A DNA stretch of 64,000 nucleotides, taken from NCBI RefSeq assembly GCF_030272615.1, contig NC_081413.1:723007649-723071648 (forward strand), read 5' to 3'. Made by a program: the position numbers and the translations under genes. The DNA comes from Cryptomeria japonica. Lineage: Eukaryota; Streptophyta; Pinopsida; Cupressales; Cupressaceae. How positions within the stretch are numbered: position 1 is the stretch's first letter; every line of letters starts with the position of its first letter. Positions 33,001 through 43,757 of the stretch are shown here, in pieces. The notes below the pieces were generated by a model. It saw nothing but the letters and a program-made list of their open reading frames with translations. It was not told where the DNA came from and ran no database searches.

Positions 33001-33304
33001 TGTGGGCTTAGTCACAGGTACCAGGTTGGATATCCATTTTGTGTAATCAATAGGTCTTATGAAACCTACATCCAACAACTTTTGTAGTTCTATTTTAACC
33101 AGTAATGCAATACTTGGATGCATTTTTCTCAATTTTTGCTTGTAAGGTTTAACTTCTGGTATTAGAGGTAAATGATGCAACCCTAACTCAGGGTCTAAGC
33201 CTAGCATATCTGAATACAACCAAGAAAAGTTGATAGGTCATTGCTTGAAAAACTAAATGAATCTGTCTTTTTCTTCTTTGCTTAGTGATTTTGCTAGATG
33301 GATG
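30092..33304 (-). pseudogene. Tat-3 RT, two RNase H domains and integrase
   Basis: Reading from 33304 down: the RT start (LSKEEKDRF, then KQKLRKMHPS), an intact YVDD at 32688-32677, RNase H (LGALLAQHDDKGK), a second RNase H (LYFHGSYTSHGSG, VEYEALL-like) at about 31860-31500, then integrase. In the second RNase H the first catalytic Asp of the FDGS motif is replaced by His. Integrase keeps WGLDLVGK and CFVIDNGRPF but is broken by frameshifts near 31100, 30790 and 30570. The GPF-type motif (NWLGPFII) lies near 30175. Stops include a TAG near 32797. The RT frame continues past the Cop-1 insertion at 33304/40850. Confidence 0.88.
33300..33304. repeat. Cop-1 target site duplication, left copy (GGATG)
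   Basis: GGATG precedes the 5' LTR; AGATG (40845-40849) follows the 3' LTR. One mismatch suggests later mutation. Tat-3 codons join in frame when Cop-1 and one copy are removed. Confidence 0.75.
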
Positions 33305-34818
33305 TGTTGGCATTACAATAAGTTGGGAAGATTGTTGGCATTACATGAGTTTGTTGGTATGAGGATATTGAGAAGGTTGTTGGAGATTAATTAATAAAGG
33401 ATGATTACTATCTTAATATTATTATTTTTTCATTGATGTCAATCAATTGATTTTCTGATTCAGTATGATGTTGCCATATCTTAAAGAGTATGTTTTGATG
33501 AGTATAAAGAAGTTGATAAGTGACACAGAATGAATGTGAAAATGAAGGGGAAAAATAAGTTATTCAATGGGCAACTATTACCAAGTTAGACAGTGATGAG
33601 ATTATGATGTTTTGATTGTTTTGATATCTTATATATGTGTATTCGAAGACTGAACAAGAAGGAGAAAAGATTTCATGCAAAGGTTTGATATTATTCTATT
33701 TTATCGAGCAAGGAGCTAGTCGGTAAACTTCAAGTTTATCAGTCACCAAGTAGAAGCAACCAAGATGAGAATATCTATCAAGTAAAGTTCACTATTAACC
33801 AAGTATCAACCGAGCAGTAACAGAATGCATTAAATGAGTGAATACATTATTAAATGAAGGATGCCAATGAGCTGGAGATTTATAGAAGATTGGAATGTCG
33901 TGCAAGAAGTTTGTTAAGGATCAACGGCAATGAAAATTCAAGAGTCAGATCTACAACACAGATTGAACGGTTATAACAGAGCACAAGTACCAAGGAAGGA
34001 ATACAAGTTTCAAGGCAAGATAAAATGTTTTTCAGTTCGAAGGATACAATGAACCTAGTCAAGTTTGAAGAACTGATGGCTAAGATTAATCATGGGAAAT
34101 GTGATTAAGGAGATTAAGCGGTTAGGAATTGCTTATAAATAAAGTAAAGATGAAGAACAAAGTATGCAGGCAAATGGAAGCACAATGATGCTACAAAGGT
34201 GATCACCGAGTACAGAAGATTGAAAATCTGTTTGAAGAATAGAGTGAGAAGCCCAGCAAGGAGAAAGATAAGTCTTATGACAAGATTATCTTGAGCACAT
34301 AGAATCTGCTTTAGCATTTCAGATGTGAAATTGCAGATATATTTCATTACTGTTATTTATTTTTGTAAGTGACAGGAAATCTCTTAACCGAGTGGACCTA
34401 ACAGTCTTATTGTAAATCCTCTAGGAAGGTAACATTTTGAATGAGTGTTTGAAATCCTTTGACAAGGTCACTTCTAACAAAGTGAAGATTCTAATAGATC
34501 TGAGGGAAATCCCTTAATCGGGTCACATCTAGCAATGTGTATGTAATCTTTAACAGGATTTGCTTTTAACCGAGCATACTCTAGAAGAGTATATTTTCTT
34601 GTGGGTCCGAAATTCCACAGTGGCTTTTCCCTATTTAGGTTTCCACGTTAAATTTGGTGTCAAATGTGTTTTAATGTTTCAAGTTTATCTGTTTATGAGT
34701 TTGAATGATTTACAGTCATAGTTGCATATCAAGAACAGTGCTACCGAGGTTGAATCTGATTAGAATATAGCATTGTGAGTTTATCTGATTCACCCCTCCC
34801 CCTCTCATCTAACTAACA
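33305..34818 (+). repeat. Cop-1 5' LTR (1514 bp)
   Basis: It runs from TGTTGGCATT to CATCTAACTAACA. The first 28 bp are an extra copy of the LTR head, so a second TGTTGGCATTAC occurs at 33333; without it the length matches the 3' LTR. TATAAATA lies at 34134-34141. ACCGAG/CTCGGT-type words recur in U3. Confidence 0.9.
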
Positions 34819-34820
34819 AT

Positions 34821-34832
34821 TGGTATCAGAGC
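34821..34832 (+). promoter_or_regulatory. Cop-1 primer-binding site
   Basis: TGGTATCAGAGC, three bases after the LTR, is the standard plant copia site complementary to initiator Met tRNA. Confidence 0.92.
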
Positions 34833-34862
34833 CTGGACTCTGAAAGAAAAGTTTAAAGGAAC

Positions 34863-36233
34863 TTGAGGCAAGATCCGAAGATTTATAAAAGGGATGCACC
34901 AAAGCTAAACAAGTCAAGTTTCACTACATGGCAGAAAAGGATGAAGCTGCACTTGTCAGGAATTGGAGAATATGCAACATATTATCTGGAGAATGATTAT
35001 ATTGTACCTAGCACCTACCCTATGATGATGGAAGAAATAAAGGCAAAGCAAGAACATATTCAAGCAATGATTGAGATAACATCAGCTTTGACCGACTTAG
35101 AGTTTAATGATCTAGAAGGTTGTAATGATGCCAAAGGTATGTGGAATAAGCTTATATCTATGTATGGAGGAGATGAACATGTTCAAAGAGAAAAAGTAGA
35201 CAATCTGAGAGGACAACTTGAATCCATGAGAATGAATGAAGGTGAGAACATAATCCAATACAGTACAAGGTTAAGGGAAACTGTCAATCAAATCAAAGGA
35301 GCAGGAAGAACCATTGAAGAACAGGATGTAACAAGTAAGTTGCTGAGAACACTTCTACCTGCTTATGCCATTAGAGTCTCTGCAATTAATGAATTAAGGT
35401 CGGTACCAAACATGTCAGTCTCTTTGGATGCTACTATCGATAAGCTACATGCTTTTGAGTTAAGTAATTTTGATAACAGTGGTTCTTCAGTAAACAAAGT
35501 TGAATCTGCATTCAGTTCTTTTCATCTTGGTGAATCTGATGATTACAATGAGAGAATGTATAAGTATGCTGAAGGAAATCACAATGGAGCAAGTGAGAGA
35601 TTTTGCAAAAACATGGAAGAAGTACACAAACTATATGAGGAAATCAGAAAGCAAGAAGAGTTTGAAGCATTATTAGCCAAAAGGTTACCGAGAGGCAAAG
35701 GTAAGTATAAAGGGAAGTTACCTTTAAAATGTTTTAACTGTGATAAAATTGGACACATGGCTTCAAACTGTCCTGACATAGAATCTAGTGAAAAGAGAGA
35801 ACACCGAGATGACAGACAAAAAGAGAAATGTTACAGAGGACACCGAGACTTCAGAAGGAGAGATAGAAAGACATGCCTAGTAGCTGATGAGGAATCCAAT
35901 GATGATAAATTTGATGGGACTGAGACAGAGGAAGTTGTATATGTGGCTATCAAAGATGGATTAGATGAAGAAAGGTACAAAGAAAAAGCCTTAATATCAC
36001 ACATAAATAATAATGATTCTTGGATCATAGATAGTGGATGCTCACATCACATGACAGGTGATAAACACAAGTTTGTTAAATTAGAAGATTATGATGCAGG
36101 TTATGTAAGATTTGGTAATGATGCACCATGTCCTATGAAAGGTAAAGGATCTATCGCACTTCTTGACAATACAAAATGTGATGATGTATATTGGGTTGAA
36201 GGTCTGAAATACAATTTGTTGAGTGTAACATAG
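34863..36233 (+). pseudogene. Cop-1 Gag and protease
   Basis: Gag starts in the Cop-2 and Cop-3 copies at MYKRDAP; here the matching codon at 34881-34883 is ATT, so the start is lost. The UBN2-type copia Gag domain (SFTTWQKRMKLHLSG to LRTLLPAYAIRV) is followed by a CCHC zinc knuckle (CFNCDKIGHMASNC) at about 35732-35773. A basic stretch and the protease active site (WIIDSGCSHHMTG) follow at about 36019-36057. TAG at 36231-36233 ends the open frame inside the protease C-terminal part. Confidence 0.92.
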
Positions 36234-37548
36234 CTAAACAATATAGGATACCGAATAGAATTTTAGAAAGGAATTGTCAAAGTTCATGACAAACATGGAA
36301 AGTTGGCTGCTATCGGGACTCAAACAAGAGGTAATACATTTCACCTTGACTCAACTCAGAACAATTATCTGTATGCAAAAATAGAAGATACCTGGTTATG
36401 GCATAATTTTGATAACCTGATCAAAATAAGTAAGAAGCATCGTGTAAGAGGTCTACCAAGCTTGGAAAAACCTGAGAATGCAATATGTCAAGGATGCCAG
36501 ATGGGTAAGATGACAAAATCAAGCTTTACAAGTAAGTCTTACACTTCTAAAGGAATTTTAGATCTTGTGCACACTGATCTTTGTGGTCGTATGAAAGTTC
36601 AAAGTTATTATGGTGATAAATACTTCATATTATTTGTGGATGATTACTCAAGGATGATGTCAGTTATGTTTCTATAAGAGAAATCAGAAGCTTTTCAAAT
36701 GTTCAAATGGTATAAGGCAAGAGTTGAACTATCTTAGATCCAATAGAGGAGGAGAATTCATTTATGATGAATGTAACTTATTCTGCAATGATCATGGTAT
36801 AAAGAGACAAGTGTCTGCACCAAGGACACCACAGCAAAATGGGATAGCTGAAAGAAGAAATAGATCAATTGTAGATTGTGCCAGAACTTTGATGATAGAA
36901 AAGAGAGTACCTCAAAAATTTTGGAGAGAAGTAATAAGCACTGTAGTTTACACCTTGAACTGAGTACAACTGAAGAAAGGAACTATGAAGACACCTTATG
37001 AAATCTGGTATGACAAGAAACCAAATGTAAGTTATTTTAAAATATTTGGAAGTAGATGTTATGTTCACAAAGATGATAGAAATGGAAAATTTGATCAGAA
37101 AAGCGAGGAAGGAACATTTCTTGGTTATTCCTCTACGAGTAAAGCATTTAAATGTCTAATCAAATCATCTAACAAAATTGTAGAAAGTGCAAATGTGAAA
37201 ATTGATGAATTTGGAGAAAGGAATGATGAAGGAAACTCCAAAGAACCAGAAGATTATGAAGAGTTTGTATATGTACAACCGAGAAGTCTTACTGAGCAAG
37301 CCAATGAAGAAATTACTCAGTTACCGAGTGATGAAGAAGAACATACAAAGCCTACTGAGCCTATATTAGCAAAATATGTCAGAAGAAATCATGCTTCAAG
37401 TCAGATTATAGGAGATAAGGATGATCCAGTGATGACAAGGAACAAACTGAGACACAACACATGTCTGATATCCGAATTTGAACCGAGGATAGTAAAAGAG
37501 GCATTAAGCAATGAAGATTGGGTGAATGCTATGACAGAAGAGATTTAA
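36234..37548 (+). pseudogene. Cop-1 integrase
   Basis: The pre-integrase region (LWHNFDNLIKISKKH) lacks six residues that Cop-2 has between LWH and NFDNL, an 18-bp in-frame loss that removes a zinc-ligand His. The core begins HTDLCGRMKVQSYYG, FVDDYSRM. A TAA at 36675-36677 and a net 23-bp deletion near 36724 shift the frame. The second half has RGGEF and PQQNGIAERRNRSIVD. TGA 36961-36963 and TAA 37546-37548 also interrupt it. The C-terminal linker is acidic. Confidence 0.9.
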
Positions 37549-39018
37549 CAAATCAATAAAAATGAAACATGGACACTGGTCCCAAGACCAAAAGAGAAAA
37601 ATGTAATCGGTACAAAGTGGATTTTCAGAAACAAGCTAAATGAAAAAGGTGAGGTCATTCGGAATAAAGCAAGACTAGTTTGCAAAGGTTATGCTCAAGA
37701 AGAAGGAATAGACTATGGGGAGACTTTTGCACCTGTAGAAAGACTTGAAGGAGTAAGAAAATTGTTGGCATATGCTGCTTACAAAAATTTCAAGGTATAT
37801 CAAATGGATGTTAAGTCTGCATTTTTGAATGGTATACTAGAAGAAGAAGTCTATATTGAACAGCCTGAAGGATTTATTGAAGAGAAGAATAAAGATCGGG
37901 TATGTAAGTTGAACAAATCTTTATATGGTCTAAAGAAAGCACCTAGAGCATGGTATGAAAGGTTGCACTCTTACTTAATCAGGATTGGATTTATGAGAAC
38001 TAGTGAAAACAACAACATGAATATGAAGAATGATGAGGAAAATGGAATACTGATTTCAGCCATATTTGTTGATGATATTATTTTTTATGGAAATGATTCT
38101 TTATGTAAGAACTTTGGAAATGAAATGTGCAAAGAATTTGAGATGTCATTAATCGGTGAAATAAAGTATTTTATAGGTTTACAAATACTACAAATGAAAA
38201 ATGGGATTTTCATTACTCAATCCAAGTATATAAAGGAAATCTTGAAGAAATTTGGAATGGAGGATTCTAAACCTGTAAGTACTCCTATGACTACTAATTG
38301 TAAACTATCAAAGAATGATGAATCTGCATCTGTTGATGAGACACTTTACCGATCTATGATTGGAAAGTTGCAATATGTAGTTCACAGCAGGCCTGATATA
38401 GCACATGCAGTAGGTATAGCTGCAAGATTTTTTGTAGATCCCAAAGAAACCCATATGATAGCAGTCAAGAGAATTTTCAGATACTTGAGAGGCACTGAAG
38501 ATTATGGTTTACTATATGAAAAGAAGAATGGTTTTGACTTAAAAGTCTATACTGATGTTGATTGGGCAGGAAATATTGATGATAGAAAAAGCACAAGTGG
38601 TGGAGCTTTCTTTTTGAGAGAAAGACTAGTAAGTTGGCTTAGCAAGAAACAAGGATGCATTTCATAGTCAATGGCTGAAGTTGAATATGTCGCTGCAGCA
38701 TTGAATTGTACCAATATAGCATGGATCAAACAACTGCTGGAAGGTAGGAATGAGACAGTTACCGAGCCAGTAACTATATTTTGTGATAATACAAGTGCTA
38801 TTAACATTTCAAAGAATATGGTAATGCACTCTAAGATAAAGTATATCTCTATAAAGTATCATTATCTTAGAGAAGAAGTTCAAGAAAATAATGTTGTGCT
38901 GGAATATGTTAGCACAAAGGAACAAATAGCAGACATCTTCACAAAGCCATTGCCAAGGGACACTTTTGAGTATCTCAGAAGTAAGTTAGGGGTCCTACCC
39001 CTATCTAGCACTCACTGA
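37549..39018 (+). pseudogene. Cop-1 reverse transcriptase and RNase H
   Basis: This is a copia-type RT (RVT_2): [32 protein letters not shown] and the catalytic [11 protein letters not shown] (near 38068). RNase H carries [19 protein letters not shown] and ends with ADIFTKPLPRDTFEYLRSKLG. Apart from TAG 38665-38667 the frame is open to the natural stop at 39016-39018. Confidence 0.93.
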
Positions 39019-39344
39019 CAGAGTTCGGTGACATCATCAATTCTATGACTACATAGTATACTATTTGTGAGTTGATGTTGATTTACACACTTTAGAAGGT
39101 TGTCTAAAGTTGTGTAGGGAATAATGAATGAAGACAAGATGCTCTGACTGAGATACATTTGTATATGTTTTAACAGCCAGGAAATTACTTCTCAGAGGAA
39201 GTAATCATGGTCCAGTCTTACTTTTGGCATTGTTGTCAAAGGGGGAGAAGATTACTAGACAAGTTTACAGGTCGAAGATAACAAGAAAACAATAACATCA
39301 GTTCGAATCAATTGGAATAAATCAAGATTGGTATTGCCATCAAT

Positions 39345-39359
39345 GCCAAAGGGGGAGAT
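39345..39359 (+). promoter_or_regulatory. Cop-1 polypurine tract
   Basis: GCCAAAGGGGGAGAT immediately precedes the 3' LTR, a typical copia tract. Confidence 0.9.
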
Positions 39360-40844
39360 TGTTGGCATTACAGTAAGTTTGTTGGTATGAGGATATTGAG
39401 AAGGTTGTTGGAGATTAATTAATAAAGGATGATTACTGTCTTAATATTATTATTTTGTCATTGATGTCAAGCAATTGATTTTCTGATTCAGTATGATGTT
39501 GCCATATCTTAAAGAGTATGTTTTGATGAGTATAAAGATGTCGATAAGTGACACAAAATGAATGTCAAAATGAAGGGGAGTAATAAGTTATTCAATGGGC
39601 AACTATTACCGAGTTAGATAGTGATGAGATTATGATGTTTTGATTGTTTTGATATCTTATATATGTGTATTCGAAAACTGAACAAGAAGGAGAAAAGATT
39701 TCATGAAAAGGTTTGATATTATTCTATTTTACCGAGCAAGGAGCTAGTCGGTAAACTTCAAGTTTATTAGTCATCGAGTAGAAGCAACCGAGATGAGAAT
39801 ATCTACCGAGTAAAGTTTAGTATTAACTGAGTATCAACCAAGTAGTAACCAAATGGATTAAATAAGTGAATACATTATTAAATGAAGGATGCCAATGAGC
39901 TGGAGATTTATAGAAGATTCGAATGTCATGCAAGAAGTTTGTTAAGGATCAACGACAATGAAAATTCAAGAGTTAGATTTACAGCACAGATTGAATGGTT
40001 ATAACAAAGCACAAGTACCAAGGAAGGAATACAAGTTTCAAGGCAAGATAAAACATTTTTCAGTTCGAAGGATACAATGAACCTAGTTAAGTTTGAAGAA
40101 CTGATGGCTAAGATTAATCATGGGAAATGTGATTAAGGAGATTAAGCGATTAGGAATTGCTTATAAATAAAGTAAAGATGAAGACCAAAGTATGCGGGCA
40201 AATGGAAGCACAGTGATGCTATAGAGGTGATAACTGAGTACAGAAGATTGAAAATTTGTTTAAAGAACAGAGTGAGAAGCCCAGCAAGGAGAAAGATAAG
40301 CCTTATGACAAGATTATCTTGAGCATATAGAATCTGCTTTAGCATTTCAGATGTGAAGTTGCAGATATATTTCATTACTGTTATTTATTTTTGTAAGTGA
40401 CAGGAAATCTCTTAATTGAGTGGACCTAACAGTCTTATTTGTAAATCCTCTAGGAAGGTAACATTTTGAATGAGTGTTTGAAATCCTTTGACAAGGTCAC
40501 TTCTAACAAAGTGAAGATTCTAATAGATCTGAGGGAAATCCCTTAACCGGGTCACATCTAGCAATGTGTATGTAATCTTTAACAGGATTTTCTTTTAACT
40601 GAGCATACTCTAGAAGAGTATATTTTCTTGTGGGTCCGAAATCCCACAGTGGTTTTTCCTTATTTGGGTTTCCACGTTAAATCTAGTGTCAAATGTGTTT
40701 TAATGTTTCAAGTTTATCTGTTTATGAGTTTGAATGATTTACAATCATAGTTGAATATCAAGAACAGTGCTACCAAGGTTGAATCTGATTAGAATATAGC
40801 ATTGTGAGTTTATCTGATTCATCCCCCCTCTCATCTAACTAACG
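39360..40844 (+). repeat. Cop-1 3' LTR (1485 bp)
   Basis: It matches the 5' LTR from TGTTGGCATTACAG; the last base is changed (CTAACG instead of CTAACA). TATAAATA lies at 40162-40169. Several ACCGAG words lie at 39730-39830. Confidence 0.9.
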
Positions 40845-40849
40845 AGATG

Positions 40850-42255
40850 TTATGTACAACCTCCCCTTCTGCTATGTTTACTTCTTTTGTTTCCTCTATA
40901 AGCAATGCTGAACTTTCTCTTTCCATAGGAATATTACCCAAGTCACTCTTGCCATTATGGGTAGTTTGATCATTATCTTCTGTTGCAAAAGCACTCTCTT
41001 CTCCAAAGTACATTGTTCTATTCAGGTCTACAACAAACCCTGCTTTGTGATCTCCTTGTGGAAATCCTTATCTGACTCCAAGAAATTCTGAAATTGCTTC
41101 GTCGTTTTCAAACCAATACAGCGTTGGTTGTCCTTCTTGCCCCCAATCAATCAAGTGTGAATGTAGTAGGGGTAAATTATTACTCCCTTCTTTAGTAGAC
41201 TCTGATAACATGAAGACTTGATTGTTTAAATGACTTTGTGTATTTTCATCATGTATAAGCTTTATTTGATACCTTGATATTACACTTTCTGGTGGGCTAG
41301 AATCATGGAGTGATAAGAATTTGTAGTCATGAGAGTTTGTCTCACTTTCAATATATGTTTCATCACGTGAGATATCATCACTTATTTCTTCTTGTTCCTG
41401 TCGCTGATTCTCGTGTAGATTGACTAGTCTTCTATGTACATTAGTTACCCTTCTTAAGCCTGGTATGAGCCTTTGCAATCTTTCTTCATCTGATTCGTTT
41501 GGTTGAGCCTGAGTCGTTTCTTATGGCAGAAGTAATGACAATAGCCATAGATGAGATTCAGGTGGTGATGGTAAACCTGCATCTGTTGCCACATTATCCT
41601 GTATTGTTGTGTCAATAACTGCATCATTTTGTAACTCAGTGCTAGGTTCTTGCAGGAGTTGTCTCATGTCTTCTCCATCTAATTTTGCACTAGGTGATGT
41701 GGGTACCTAATTACTTGTTTGAGATGAAGATGGAAGTTCCTGTGTGGACAAATCTCTTTGTGGTATGTAGTCTGACGGTTTCCTTGGTCGATTTAATATA
41801 CCAAGGGCACGTTGTCTTTCTTCTATGATATGTTGTACATGCTTATATCCCAATCCTTTATTCCCTGGATTATCATTAGGAACAATAGGTTCTAGTCTTC
41901 CTTGTTTCTGTAACCCCAGGCCTGTGGTACCATCATATCCATTTCTTTGGAGCATTTTGAATCCATTGCCATACTGATCTGTGTGTATTTTGGGTATTTT
42001 CATATGATCTTCTTCTCTATATATCCAATGGTTAACATCTTTGTTCAGGGATTCTTCTTGTAAGTCACCCCATCTAATGAAAGAGCACGAGTCTGTGTAT
42101 CTGACAATTTCTTTTCCTTTGTCTTTTTTTTGCATTGTATTGTGAGGTTTCCCAAAAGACTTAGGAGAAAGAGACAACTGTTTCCCACTTAAAGTATTTG
42201 CAATAGAATACTCTCCACAACCCATATCTTTTATTTGTAAGGAGGATGTTGTAGG
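40850..42255 (-). pseudogene. Tat-3 protease-RT linker with G-patch-like segment
   Basis: This segment lies between the Cop-1 and NA-1 insertions. It reads from the NA-1 edge (SSLQIKDMGCGEYS) through a G-patch-like part (YGNGFKMLQRNGYDGTTGLG, then NKGLGYKH) at about 41840-41990. Acidic Glu/Asp/Ser-rich linker follows down to 40850. The frame is broken by stops near 41700 and 41500 and elsewhere. It corresponds to 12400-14150 of Tat-2. The codons at both edges join in frame with the neighbouring Tat-3 segments. Confidence 0.82.
42251..42255. repeat. NA-1 target site duplication, left copy (GTAGG)
   Basis: GTAGG recurs at 50173-50177 after the other LTR. The Tat-3 protease frame resumes across the pair. 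Confidence 0.92.
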
Positions 42256-43396
42256 TGTTAGGCCCAATATGGAAAGCTAATGTATTGAAAGGGGAGGGGT
42301 GAATCAGTACTCCAAAACTTCTCTTCAATAATAACTTTACTGTTATGCATAAACTGAATAGTGCAGTAACACAATATAAAGCTAAAACAAATAGATAACA
42401 ATCATACATGATTCACTCCATAACACATATATTTTGGTTACGCAGAAACTCTTGGTTAGAGAGAAAAACTACGGTGGGGATGGCACCCACAACTTCACTA
42501 CTGCAATAATAAAGAGTGCTCGGTTAGAGCTACATGTTTAGCTATTTCTGATAGCTTACCCTATTAGGAGTATCAAGATCTGTTAGATCTACCTTGCTAA
42601 AGGATTTTACAACACTTAATCTAAATGTTGCACCTAGTTAGAGGCTTTACAATTTATAGACTTGATTAGAGTCTTTTACCCTGTTAAAGGTTTCTCTTTC
42701 AACTTCAAAATGTTACAATAAAATCATTACAAATATCTGCAACTTTACATCTGGAATGTTATAGCAGATTCTATGTGCTCAGAATAAGTTACCTCGCTTA
42801 TAGCATACCTCAGTAACCCATATAGTAACTCGGTAAACCCTTCTGTTTACTTTGTTCTTTAACTGTTCTCTGAAATCCTTCTCGGTGACCTCTGTGTCTC
42901 TATAACAGTCTTCTTACACTCATGCACACACACACTTTAAATTCTTAACTCATGATGTATAAATAGATCTCTTATGATGGTGATCGATTCATTGCTTTGA
43001 TCTTACAAACATGTTTTATCGAATGAATAACCATGCAAGTTAATTCATTGGTTAGATGACATCAAAATCATACACAATCTTTAAGTGCAATTTCCAATGT
43101 GATAACGGTTAGATGTGCCTTGATCTTGTAACACGTTTTCATATGTATGTCCAGGTTCAATGAATCTTTTAACACATTTCACTCGGTGTATATCAACTCG
43201 GTGTGTCATCTTTGCTTCTCGGTAGACATGAAATGATACTCGGTAGACAGCTCGGTGTATACTACGTTCTGAGACTACTTTCTTCTGTAACCGACTAGAC
43301 TGTTCATACCAACTGAATATCTCGGTAGAGATAACTGACTAGAGTATATAGAATAACTTTGACATGAAACTAATGGCAACTTGATAAGTAGTAACA
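42256..43396 (-). repeat. NA-1 3' LTR (1141 bp)
   Basis: On the minus strand it starts TGTTACTACTTATCAAG and ends TTGGGCCTAACA. The U3 part (43130-43340) holds about seven CTCGGT words. It has the same length as the 5' LTR and differs from it by a few percent. Confidence 0.93.
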
Positions 43397-43757
43397 ATCT
43401 CCCCTTTTGACATTAGTTGAGATGTTTGACAAAAACTACTTTCAAAGTTATAACTCAATAATCTATATACTTGCAAAATTTGACTATACTGACAGTATAT
43501 ACAATAGTCAATAATATAATATATCCAGATATACTCCCCTTATCGATATACTGTACAAAACTCCTGATTTTGCATGTTTGGTGATCTGTTCTGTTTACTG
43601 CTTGGTGCACTGCTCTTGGATACTCTGCTTGCTCTGTTCAGTATACTCCCCCTGTATACTATACTACGTTTGTTTGATTTTATACTTTGATGCTTTGAAT
43701 GCTACACTCCCCCAATACTGTAACATATTACTCCCCCTTTTTGACAAACATCAAAAA
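43397..43757 (-). other. NA-1 3' untranslated region with two polypurine tracts
   Basis: A tract complementary to ATCTCCCCTTTTGACA (43397-43412) abuts the LTR and is the likely plus-strand primer. A second, CTCCCCCTTTTTGACA on the plus strand, lies at 43731-43746 just past the ORF stop. Between them is AT-rich sequence without a gene. Confidence 0.75.

Larger units (their letters stand above)
33305..40844 (+). mobile_element. Cop-1: full-length Ty1/copia element (7.5 kb) in Tat-3 pol
   Basis: It has two LTRs of ~1.5 kb, an initiator-Met-type primer site, gag, protease, integrase, RT and RNase H in copia order, and a polypurine tract. It belongs to the same broad family as Cop-2 and Cop-3. 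The frame is disabled by stops, a frameshifting deletion and a lost start codon. Confidence 0.93.

Noticed and set aside
34114-34347. Minus-strand 77-codon ORF repeated at 40142-40375
   Set aside because: Again an LTR shadow (Cop-1 5' and 3' LTRs); hydrophobic appearance comes from T-rich sequence.
34821-34832. tRNA gene fragments at the primer sites
   Set aside because: Only the 12-base complement of a tRNA 3' end is present; no cloverleaf or internal promoter boxes.
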